A DNA stretch of 64,000 bases from Lepraria neglecta (lineage: Eukaryota > Ascomycota > Lecanoromycetes > Lecanorales > Stereocaulaceae). The stretch is from the NCBI GenBank assembly GCA_033220425.1, contig CM065652.1, positions 1,550,001-1,614,000 of the forward strand. Reading direction: 5' to 3'. Under the pieces are notes generated by a model that saw only the letters and a list, made by a program, of their open reading frames with translations, had not been told where the DNA came from and ran no database searches. Both the position numbers and the translations under genes were made by a program. Shown piece after piece: positions 1 to 9,932 of the stretch (position 1 is its first letter; every line of letters starts with the position of its first letter).

Positions 1-1579
1 ACTAGTCTTGGACTGTTGGAGGCCTATGTCTGTTGCTTGATAACGAAAGCTACTAATAAGATGTCAAGTAGCCATCCAAAACCCAAACAGTGAATTTCGT
101 CAAATATACAAGCGGTTGTTCAAGCCAAGTCCCATGGCCCGCTTTGATAGTTATTATGGATCTCGTCCTACCTGGTCCGGTCATTCTAAAGTAGACGACC
201 GCTACTAATAATCTTTAGAGGAAGAAAGACAAAAAAATTCTCACCTTTCCTTTTCAGTGCACCTCATACTGGAGACCGTCAATCTATTCTGAAGTGGTAG
301 TTGCGTGTTCAACAGCGTCAATGATACATTCCCAAAGCTTACTTCATGTTGCTTCTTTCTGCAGGCACCTACCTCAAGCATCTATCGCGACAGCGCCTTT
401 AACTCCCACCTTAACGACACTAAGAAGATAGTTTCATCTGCTCCTGAGGGTCTTCACGTGGCCCATTTCTCGTTTGGGCTGTTCAATTTGCCCTAGGGTT
501 CTCCGTTTCTGTCAAAGTCCACGAAATACTACGAATGCGATGATTATAAGCACATGGCTGCTGAATGTCCTGAAAGACTCACTCGAATACTATACCAAGC
601 GCTTAGACACTACCTGGGGAATTGCCAATTTATAAGAACGGACAACGAGACAAGTAGCCGGAAAAGCGGCGCGAATTCTGGTGGGGGGAAAATCGTTTTG
701 GCAGATTGGTGCAAATGATCAGCCGTCCAACAACGCCAACAACAACAGCGGTCTGGCTTCCGGACAGCGCCACAAACTATGGCTCTCGAAGCGACTACAA
801 CCAACGCTCTCAATGCGTTAGCTAAGAATTCAGCTTAAGTACAAGAACTCTTAACACAAACTCCCTCGTTTGAGAACTCCTGCTCAAAGCGAATACAGCC
901 TGGATTAGAGCATGAAGATGGCAACGGGAGGATACTCTGTCATGGTACTCTGCACTAAATGAGAAAAGAGAGCATCAATCGAGGACGTAAAGTGTACTCT
1001 CTGTCGAGAATAGCCACCCAAGCGGTCAGAGAACTCATCTGCAGCAAGAGCGGAGGGTGTTTGTACCTTACCTACTGCATACCCTAAAACGAGCCGGTAT
1101 TTTCTGCGTCCGCACCGCTGGCCTGGCCATCTTCATGGTGGTAACCATAGCAGGTGGTTTCGGGCAAACGTGCTAAGCAGGATGTATCAGATTGAGAGGC
1201 TCAATGCAACCACCGGAAAAGCGAGACTGATTATTAGTGTATGCACAAAGCTCTGAAATCTCCATACAGATTATTCGCAATAGCTATATCGCTCAAATAG
1301 GTAATAATGAAGCCAACCGAGCCTATTACCACCATTGATATGGTATTTTACCTAGAATATGACGGAGCCCCTTGCCTCAGCCGTTCGATCCAAGATCGTC
1401 CGCCCTGTCCAACTCCATTGGCGCCCGGATTTTACTGTCCAGGAGGTCCATTGCGGCCTTACAACGGTCTATGACATCCAGCAGAACACGTTTTATGTAC
1501 AGCTCGCCGTTCAGACCACAGTTCCGCCCCAAGGGCGCCCCCCTTTAACATCAATAAGGCCGCTGGACACTCGCTGGTA
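1..1579. other. no gene recognised
   Basis: I see no long open frame with recognisable protein features on either strand. Short frames of up to about 70 codons lack ATG context or any familiar motif. The stretch looks like non-coding or decayed repetitive DNA leading into the repeat-rich segment to its right. Confidence 0.5.
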
Positions 1580-2060
1580 GTCTATACAAGGATCTGCTAT
1601 TTTATCCTCTAGAGCCATTTCTTCTATCTCAGAGGTAAGGAGCTTATTCATATCCTCTCTAAGTTCTCGTTCCTCTGCAAGACGACGTCTTGCCTCCTCC
1701 TCACCAAATTTGCACTACTTCCGCCTCCCATTTTTCTTGTTCTCGTGCTTGCTGAGCTCTGACGCGATCTGCTGCTTCTGCTTTGCTTTCCAGTTTAGCA
1801 GCATAAGCAGCACGGGCTGCTCGGGCAGCCCTACTGTTACTGTTGCTGAAATTCGGCGCTTTCAGGTTGAATATGCGCCGAGGCTGAGGGCGCTGGGGAG
1901 GGCGGGGCAGCTGAGGTTCTTGGGGCTCAGTGGGCGGAGGAGTCTGTTGTCGCTGCTGAGGACGCCGAGGGCACCGAGGGGGGCGGGAGCTAAGAAGTCT
2001 GCTGTTGCTGCTGACCCTCCTGTAGCTGAGCCTGCCGCTGTTGCTACTCGAGACGAGCAC
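1580..2060 (-). mobile_element. remnant of a proline-rich/coiled-coil protein tail, probably transposon-derived
   Basis: Read on the minus strand, this segment gives a Pro/Gln/Arg-rich stretch. It is followed by an Ala/Arg/Glu-rich coiled-coil-like stretch (around 1840-1700). After one frame change comes a Glu/Arg-rich helix ending near 1580. The composition resembles the charged tails that follow DDE domains in fungal transposases; the pogo element at 14-16 kb also ends in a Pro/Arg/Lys-rich tail. There is no start, no catalytic domain and no conserved motif. The transposon origin is inference from composition and setting; a decayed low-complexity host protein is possible. Confidence 0.3.
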
Positions 2061-2194
2061 CAGCAGAAGAACTCTTTAGACGTCCTCCGCGGCGTTGCTG
2101 ACGTGGGCTGTGGAGCGTCTTTAGTAGGTGGTGCACAAGGCTGTTGATGGTTTGAATGAGCTGGTTTCAGACGCAAACCGGTCCAACTACGATG

Positions 2195-2600
2195 TTTTAG
2201 TGGCTAGGTGGTCTGGTTCGAAAGTCAAACCACCTAAATCATTAAAACCAGTAGTTACTACCAGTTTTTGATGGTCCTCGATGGTCCAAAGGTTGGATCT
2301 CGGTACGAGTTTCCTTGAAGAATTAAAGTCGAAGATTGGCTGATTTCTACTCAGGCTTAGATTTCTGCGGGTAGACCCCGGGTATAGGGCTAGGGCTACT
2401 AGCCTCTTTATGTAATAAGCTAACCTAATATATATCAAAAATCTATTCGCTAGGTCTTGGCGGTTTAGATGGTTCCAACCACCTACTATATAAGTTAAAC
2501 GGACTAAACCGGGACCATTAAGACCTTAGATCGGTCCAACTATGAGGGTCAAAAAGGCAAACCAACCACTTAAACCGCTAAGTTGATTAGTTGGGTAACC
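2195..2600. repeat. dense short inverted repeats (GGTGGT / GGTTTAG / CCGGTCCAACTA family)
   Basis: The segment is packed with variants of a few words: TAGGTGGTCTG facing CAAACCACCTA (about 2203-2240, 11-nt arms, one mismatch), GGTTTAG facing CTAAACC (about 2462-2515), and two copies of a CGGTCCAACTA-like word near 2180 and 2535. Such clusters are seen in subterminal regions of hAT-like or other DNA transposons. No transposase was found attached, so the family cannot be assigned. Confidence 0.45.
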
Positions 2601-3101
2601 ATCAAGAGCATTAAGAGCATGGAGCGGCTATGAAGGATCCCTCGCCTCAATTCATCACGGCACATATACGCAATATGCAGTCATCATATGACGCTCACCA
2701 TTGAACGTCATTCTTCTGGCAATCATGCTATCAGTCTCGCACAAGCCCATCGTTTGAATGCAAGAAAGCCATCGTGCTTCTCAGGGAACGGTCAACGAGA
2801 AACAAAAGCTTGTCGAATTCTGCCCAACGAAAGCGCTGAGCTTCAGCCAATTCGGCCTTGAGTGACACTGGGGGTTACCCAGGTATCCGAGGCTAGGCTT
2901 AGAATTGTAAGCCTCAAACTGAGTCACCTGCCGACCCAGTTCACCAAATTGTACCTACCGGAGCGATTTGCTCCGCCTGTCGAACCCATCGAAGAACCCT
3001 AGTGACTTCAGAAGATCGTTTGGAGCTGCCTGGTGGTAGCCCCGCCCGTTGCATCCGGGAGTGTCTTACGACTGTCCCGAACATTTGCTGTGAAAGGGTG
3101 C
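2601..3101. other. no gene recognised; lies 3' of the NLR relic
   Basis: This stretch follows the last recognisable codons of the minus-strand NLR relic. A GTAAGC donor-like sequence sits at the end of the relic, so a further exon may once have lain here. I find no ankyrin, WD40 or TPR repeat and no long open frame, so the repeat region expected in this family seems missing. Confidence 0.4.
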
Positions 3102-4682
3102 TTACCATCTTAGGTTTGTATTTGCCATATCCAGCTCTGCATCCTTTTCCTGATCAACATAGCGCTTGATCTGGTCGCCCGATGGGTCAACAATCTTTAC
3201 GATCTCTGCGTATGACACCTGCAACTTGTGTGACCAGTTGCTGCAATATGAATCGTTGTCCCTGCAGCTTTGGCATAACTTGAAATCACCACGCTCGCAC
3301 TTCGTGCAATGGAAGTATTTCTTGGATATATTCCTTTCGCAAACTTTGCAGGTAATTGAATGGCGACTCCAGGATTCTTCATCGATAGGTCGGGATGTGA
3401 TCATAACGCTGAGTTTGTCTGGTGCAAAGCCATACAGCATGCCGAATAGTTTAGTTCTGATCTCCAGAAGAGACCTCATCTAAGGTGTCCACAACCAGTA
3501 TGACCCTGTCAAAAGCGGGCGATATGTTAGCCAAAAAGAGATGAGACGCAGTAGTGTGGAAGCTTTGACGGTAACGAATGCACTTAGAGAAGGGTCTTAC
3601 CGCTCGTGGACATTGATTTCGGACTTGAAGGCCCTGAAAAGATCAAGAGATGCCGGAAGAGACCCGCTCTCGGCTCCTTGAGATAAAACGACTGCCTCGG
3701 GTGATCGGAAGCCTTGCTCTTCTTGCTAAAGCAGCTGCCTCAGTAGACTACAAATCAAGTTGTCGATAGTCTGTATGCCAGACTCCTTATAATTGAGGTA
3801 GATGCAAAACACTGGCACATCTTGATCTTTGAAGTGTTTTTGAAGATGGTCTACCACGATCAAGGAAAGAAACGTCTTGTAGTGAGTCAGCATGCTCCAT
3901 CACGGAGACTGAACCAAATACGAACCTTGCCAGCACCAGGCTTACCATAGCAACGCAGCATCCAGGGGTGACCAGCAGTCCACGCTTCAACCTCTGGAGA
4001 CTTCAAAAAAAACCTGACCAATTGGGATGCAGTTGTTGAACAGTTCTAACTGTCTCTTGCGAAACTCTAGAGGCGACAATCCGCTGATAACGGCTTTCTT
4101 ATCAATCTTGTTCTCTAATGATCTGACATGGGTGTTTGTGTCTACCGCGACTTCCCTAATTGCCAATGAGAGAGTTAAATGGTCTTGATGAAGTATGGAG
4201 TCAACTTGGATCATCCACTGTCTGATTTCAGCCAGCATTGATTGATACTTTTCCTTGTCATGGGACCAGGTCCATCGCTGATACTGCCCTCTCAAGCCTT
4301 CTTGTGGCATCAGATCAACCTCCAGCTTCGCCGTGGCCTTTCTCAGCTTGACCAGCGCCCCGTCCCCACGTCCGGCGGGGTTTAGTATCAGTTTCCCGCT
4401 ATTTGATGTGCTTATCTCCGCAGACTTGGCCATCGCTCGCAAGCCACGGTACCATGGATCGTCCGGATGCTGACGGGCACGGTCTTCGTGCTCCTTGAGC
4501 AATTCCAGCTTTAGACCCAGGTCTCTGAGAAGGTCGCCTAGTTCCTGTCGCTCCTTCGGCGCTCTCACCGCAAGAGCGACATCGTTCCCTCCAGTAATGA
4601 CGCCTAAGAAATACATAAAGGGTGAGTAGGCAGCTTCGCTCCTAGTATGCGGATGGCTTATGACCGACAGGCACCTGCTCAA
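3102..4682 (-). pseudogene. NACHT NLR (STAND) receptor with ZZ zinc finger, broken
   Basis: Fungal NLRs act in non-self recognition and programmed cell death. The N-terminal part (4682-3990) is the helical SesA/NACHT_N-like domain typical of such proteins. Next comes the Walker A loop GKPGAGKT, completed across a 50-bp phase-0 intron (3876-3925). A second intron (3506-3600) precedes a Walker B-like VILVVDTLDE, then a MITSRP sensor motif, then a ZZ-type finger (CxxC pairs and a terminal His, about 3395-3235). Breaks: a one-base frameshift in an A8 run at 4005-4012, an in-frame TAG at 3726-3728, and a second frameshift near 3480. No true ATG was found for the first exon, and the C-terminal repeat region is absent. 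The family call is firm; that the gene is dead is a strong inference, although the A8 shift alone could be an assembly error. Confidence 0.75.
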
Positions 4683-4699
4683 TTGTTGTCGCGTTGCTG

Positions 4700-5609
4700 G
4701 ATACTTTCCGTATCAACCCTCTTCCAGGCGCTGGGACACGCATATATTCTAAGACGGATATCGCGTTATACAGATCAATATGGAAGGCTGCGACACGGGT
4801 TTTATTTAATTGTGTCGAGGAAGAGCTTCCGCAAGTTGGATGGACGTCTACGGGTAGGTTCTTGGACAATTCGCGAGATTCTGCAACCAGAAGAAATGCG
4901 CTGACTCGTGGGATGATCAGGCACATTTGACAGTATTGGGATCCTGGTCCTTACTCGGGGTTCACCCCAAGACATGGTCATTCCAGATGGAGCATCAATT
5001 ATCCAAGGAGCTATGAACGCGACTTCGCCCTTTAGCTCCATCCAGGTACCTGCGCCGTCAGCATTTCTAAGTTCATCAAGTGTACAAGCGAAATTTGTTC
5101 CCAGCGCTATTCTTACAGTCTCAGGCGGGGTGGTTTCCGGTAGGGATGAGTAGCCTGGGGACAGCAGCATGTTCTTGAATAGCGATATCTCCCCCCGTGT
5201 AATGAAACGAGCCATCGTCGCGTAACAGGAGTTAATCTCGTCTCATAGCAGAATTTTTTAGAGCAACCATGTACATCGCTGTTCAGTATTGTCATGAAAG
5301 ACTAAGTCAAGCTGTTAGAATTTACTCGATGGTGCTTGGCAATCGGAGAATAGAGCCGACAAGGTGCAGCACTTCGGTTGGAAGAGACTCCAGTGTTAGT
5401 CTGACTTCTTGAAGCAGCAAATGAGACAATTTCACAAGCATTCGAGCAATTATATCAATTGAGGAACGCGCAAGTGGATGCTCAGTGACGCTCGAGCTTG
5501 CAATGCGTTGTGTCCATGAAAGGTGGAGCTGAAACATATCTCTTTTCGTTAGCATTAGAGCTAGGAGTAGACCCTCATCAACAATGGTCAAGTAGGTAGT
5601 GTGTCCCAT
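4700..5609 (-). other. coding-like open frames upstream of the NLR relic, not recognised
   Basis: Three minus-strand frames show non-random protein character. One is a 95-codon helical frame starting ATG at 5609. A second starts ATG at 5215 (MARFITRGEISLF...) and runs to a GTAAGG donor near 4959. The third, about 4905-4700, contains hydrophobic and mixed helices. I could not join them with consistent splice phases. They may be exons of a separate decayed gene or the true 5' part of the NLR locus. No domain is recognised and no function is proposed. Confidence 0.25.
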
Positions 5610-5716
5610 CTAGGCCTGTGAAGGTTCACGGACTGCTATCGAGGATCACGACCGTAGGCAGTAGCTCATACCTAGTACACATTACTGGATTGTAGTGTTG
5701 CAAGTAAGAAGAAATT

Positions 5717-7429
5717 TCAAGCTTTCGTAGTACCTTCCCTCCTTCGTACCCTGATCGTTGCCTTCATAGGCGGCAAATTGTTCTGACCAAACCACTTATT
5801 AGGCGGGCGCGTAGCGAGAGGCTCAATCTCGTAGTTCATGACCATGTAAGCCAATAGCATCTTCAATTCCAGCGAAACGAAGAACCGGCCCGGACAAGCA
5901 TGGCGTCCATGGCCAAAGGGGAAAAAGGTATCCGACGTAGTGATGAGCCCTGTATTCTTGAGCTTGAGCATTTCGGCGCCATCCTTGACATCACCGTTGA
6001 CTGTATGATCACCCTCCTCTTTAGGTCTTGAAAATCGAAAGGCATCGTAGGTCTCTGGGTCTGGGTAGATCTCAGGATCATGCTGAACATTGTGCACGTC
6101 CAAGCCGACAAAAGTGCCCTTAGGGGCTCTCCAACCTTCCGCTTTGTTTTCGATACCTTCGTCGGGCATCACTTTCCGCATAATACCTCTCGTCATGAAA
6201 TTGCTGACCCTCATACTCTCACGAATAGCTGAGTCTGTGCGGTGGAACCGGGCCAACCCAGCTTTAGTCCATTGTCCACCGTCTTCAACCAGTATCCTTG
6301 TTGCCTCCTCTCGTATTCCTTCGAGATATCCTAGGGACGGGTCGCAGGAGATGATATCGAAGAGACAATTGGTAATGGTCAAGGTAGTTGTATGGATTGC
6401 GGCAAAGTTGAGGGGCATGAGTCGTCGGGAGATCATGTCAGGTGTCAGCTCGTCCTGGCGGTTTTCTGAGCTAGCAAGGGCAATTTGCCAGCTTATGTAG
6501 TCGTTAGGCTCCTCCCATTCAAAATTTGGGTCTTCTTGCCTCCTTTTGAAGTTGGCTAATCGTTCTTTGATGAGCGGCAACGTATACTTGGCTGTTTTGC
6601 TGTAGTGGTAGTGATTTGGAATTGTGACTATCCGCCCAACAATCGGTTTGAGGAATTGGGGAGTGAACCGAAGGAAGACCGTAGAGGCTGCGATGACATC
6701 CATTGCGAATTTGGCCATATTAGTTAGGTAGTCCTGATTGCGGCATAATGGCAATCCAACGAGCATACGATTCACAGCCCGCGGAATCATGACCATCAAA
6801 TTGTCGAAGACACCAATATCCCTCCATTTCTCAGTATCCACGCCCCAAGTCTCATCAAAAGAATCCGCTACTTCTTCGAACATGCCAGGAACCATTTGAC
6901 CCACCCGCCTCGGCAAGTACTTATGAATGACATGCTCGTGGTAAGGGTCTCCGAGGAGGTGAGGGTGTGTGAACGCGTAGTCACCTTCAAGTGCATCGTA
7001 GTGACATTCTGACGTGCTGAGGATATTGTCGGGTTGGTCGAGAAGCCATTGCACCTGAGATCTAGGGATGATGACTTCAGGCTTGCCAGAGAAATCGGGG
7101 AAGATGTAGGTTTTGCCTTTCTTGGAGTACTATTGACATGGTCAGCTCTGCGTGTAGGACCAAACATGCTACTCGTTGAGTGCAAGTGGGCACACTGGTG
7201 CTGAGCATACCTTCTCGTACCCTTCCCCTAGCCATTCTCGTACATTATTGAAGCTTGCGAATGTTGCTCTGGTCTCTGCGAATATCTTGCTGGAATCCTT
7301 CCCAATCCAAGGTACTCCTGCAGGCATAGCCGTGGTGGCCATCAAACGACTGTAGATGGAGTATATGACGAGGAGGGCGACAGTTATGGCGACTGTGGGG
7401 TTCGAAAGGGGTTCGAGTAGAGCGTCCAT
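5717..7429 (-). CDS. cytochrome P450 monooxygenase
   Basis: Two exons (7429-7211 and 7129-5717) with an 81-bp phase-0 intron (7130-7210) give 543 residues, normal for a membrane-bound fungal class II P450. An N-terminal hydrophobic helix is followed by a Pro-containing hinge. The I-helix segment reads AAIHTTT (as in the ent-kaurene-oxidase-like fungal P450s), the K-helix ExxR is ESMR near residue 378, and the heme loop FGHGRHACPG lies near residue 485 with its Cys ligand intact. It should hydroxylate or oxidise a hydrophobic substrate at the ER with a P450 reductase; the substrate cannot be read from sequence. The start at 7429 is the first ATG in frame before the anchor. It shares strand with the DUF2235 and ADH genes downstream. 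Confidence 0.93.
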
Positions 7430-8459
7430 GATTGTCTCTGTAGCCAAGCTGATGCTGGGCTTTCAGCAGCTAGTTGAGCTTTGTCGTTTATGGGTCTTCC
7501 TTCAAGATTATTTCCAACCAGTTCTAACCAGTTCTGTATCAAGGGAGTGCCCTATATCGACCGATTCAATAGCGATTGGAAAGTTTGCGCTGATGATGAG
7601 CGTCGATGAAATGACAATGAGTTGTTGGAGTCGTGACGAAAGCCGAATCCTACTCGTACGAAGAATTGTCAGTTTCAAGGCAGCGTAAACGGGGACTTTG
7701 CCTCTTTTAGGCATTACTTCTGCTGTCGCTAGGGGCGGGACGCCTAAAGCTAACCCTCTAAAGCCTACAGTCCGGGCAACCTCCGAGCCATGGGGCAGGC
7801 CCAAGACATCCCTAAAACTTGGAGCTAAGAGTAAAACAATTATAGCCGAGTGACTAGGTACGATGTTTTCGAACCAAAGTAGCGTCGCGGATTGGCTGAA
7901 ATGTCTATGCATAAGACCTATGTATATGCGTCTGAGTAGCTCTAGACCTGTCCTCCTTTTGATATTCATACTTTGGTCTCAAGACATCGCTAGGTTACGG
8001 TCTGAGGCTAATGCTGGGTTCATAGCAGCGACCATATCATCAGAAGCATCCAATGAAGGTTCGCGTCCGACTGATCAGCCCAGGTCTACGACAAGTCGAT
8101 ATAGGCATCCATTATCTGGTCGCGTCTCTCATCAAAAGCTCGATAGAAGTCTTCTTGCCCGCAAACCCTAGATTTTCGGAGCTCAAGGTATACGCATTGT
8201 TTTTCAAGCTCTTTTGAACAAGCATTGTCTTGAGATCCAATTGCTCGAAAGACTCAAAGCGTTGAAATTAAGAACCGGAAAGTATTTACTTCAGTTCAAT
8301 CACTATCATCCTCAAGTCCCTCCTGTTCCCTGAGTTGCTTTTCCTACTTTTCGTATTGCATATCTTGTGTAGCCAAGGCGACTGCATACGTTCTCTCTAT
8401 GCATATGCATTGTTCACCTCTTGGAAGACCCGGCTCGAATCATCGACAATTTTATTCTC
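7430..8459. other. intergenic, includes P450 promoter
   Basis: This stretch holds the 5' side of the minus-strand P450. Open frames of up to about 150 codons on both strands have no ATG-anchored homology that I recognise. I see no tRNA and no inverted repeats. Confidence 0.45.
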
Positions 8460-8870
8460 TTATTTCCCGCCGTCCGTGAAGCGGTTCGAAATCACCACTT
8501 TGGTGGAAAAGGAACGGTTGGCGAGATTGGTCCGTTCTGGTTTTGCAAATTGCGTGAGGATGGAATGACGCACAGGAGGGACTTTGAGCTCGGTGTAGCC
8601 TTCGACAACGCCATCACGATCGATGTTCGGAATCAGTTTGACTCGTGGATATCCTCCATAAGAGGTCGACCATTCTGGCGATCCAAGTCGCATTGGTATT
8701 CCCTTTTCAAATTACCCTTGGAGTTCCGTTTCTGTAACACACAGGCCGCCACCGTTTTCAGGGTCCTCAGAGGCCTTGTCCTTGCGGAAAACTGTTTGGG
8801 ACCCATCTGCGCTATCACAGAGCTGCGTGGTCCATCCTGGCAACGCTCCACTTGATACCAACGAAGCAAT
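8460..8870 (-). other. coding-like segment, unrecognised
   Basis: A minus-strand frame (8693 to about 8460) reads as a plausible soluble protein fragment (GGYPRVKLIPNIDRDGVVEG and following). An upstream stretch in the same frame is separated by one TGA or TAA-type stop. It may be the 3' part of a decayed gene, or an exon of the neighbouring 197-residue gene, whose own frame ends cleanly at 8871. No family is recognised. Confidence 0.25.
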
Positions 8871-9464
8871 CTATTGTGTTCTTAATTTGTATCTGCTGGC
8901 CGGCCAGCCCTTTCTTTCATCCTCTTTCAAGGTGGCTATTATCCGTTGGCCGAATTCAACAAGCTGTTGAGAGTCTGCTTTCGTCTGAGGTATGGCCTTG
9001 TCGTCTACCACCGAGATAGTCTCGTTTATCTTATTGCGGGCACCAAACGCCCGTATCCTCTGTAGCAACGATGCCCATCTGGCCTCACGACCGAGCAGCT
9101 CATTTATCCTAGATACCTGCTTGTAAGTATCCTCGTAGTGTAAGTGGGCAACAACTTCGGCCTCTTTCTTCCTGCTCTGCTGGCCGATCATCTGCCCACC
9201 GGAGTTGAGAGCTATAAGATCCTCGAACGCATCTCTCCAGTTGCGACTTGGTATCTGACATTCGAGGTGCAAAGGCGAGTATGGATTCCTAATAATGTAA
9301 CCAATGGGCCACATCTGTGGGCTGTTAAGCCATGTGTAGAGATGGTGTTGCAGGCTATCGTCAAACGAGAGGCTCTGGTAGTTTGCCCATGAAGCTGGAG
9401 CACCGCATTTGTCGCAAGATCTGTCGGAGTTTTCGGGTGTATATGAGCTAGGAGGTTTCGACAT
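8871..9464 (-). CDS. hypothetical protein, 197 aa, with CxxC motif
   Basis: A single uninterrupted frame starts at an ATG at 9464. It encodes a soluble protein with a CDKCG motif near residue 17-21, a Trp-rich middle part and a charged helical C-terminus. There is no signal peptide or membrane segment. I do not recognise the family. It lies between the P450 and the DUF2235 gene on the same strand. It could be a genuine lineage-restricted gene or the first exon of a longer one. Confidence 0.45.
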   Translation of the reverse strand: MSKPPSSYTPENSDRSCDKCGAPASWANYQSLSFDDSLQHHLYTWLNSPQMWPIGYIIRNPYSPLHLECQIPSRNWRDAFEDLIALNSGGQMIGQQSRKKEAEVVAHLHYEDTYKQVSRINELLGREARWASLLQRIRAFGARNKINETISVVDDKAIPQTKADSQQLVEFGQRIIATLKEDERKGWPASRYKLRTQ

Positions 9465-9932
9465 GGTCTGGTCTGTTTGGAGTACAGCGTGTGTGTTGCA
9501 ATGGGTCTAGCTCCTTACTATATCATGAAAGACATCATCCCTCGTCTGGATGATTGGCCATTATGTCTTCGCCCGTATGGCGAACGGAAAAGGGAGCTAG
9601 AATGTGACCATAGAGTACAAGACTGCAAGGCAAGGGGAAAGTAAAACACGCAGACTAATGCAGGAACGAGTTACTAGAGATATAGGGCTGGAGCTTAGGG
9701 AGCTTCTCGACCCCTGTAGGTGGCCCTTAGAGCGACAAAGTCGGGAAGTTATTGATTCTGTCGCCTGGACGAGCTACTCCAGGGCTCCTTTAGGCTGCAG
9801 CCCGGCAGTCTTCGGCCCTGGATCCTTTGATGCCAGCACTAAATGTACAGCATGGTCAAATCTGTATCAGATTATTCTTTACTAGACATCAACCATTCAT
9901 CAACCCCCCTTTCTCCATGCAAAACCCATCAC
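9465..9932. other. intergenic
   Basis: This is the gap between the 3' end of the DUF2235 gene and the start of the 197-residue hypothetical gene. I see no RNA gene or repeat. Confidence 0.4.
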
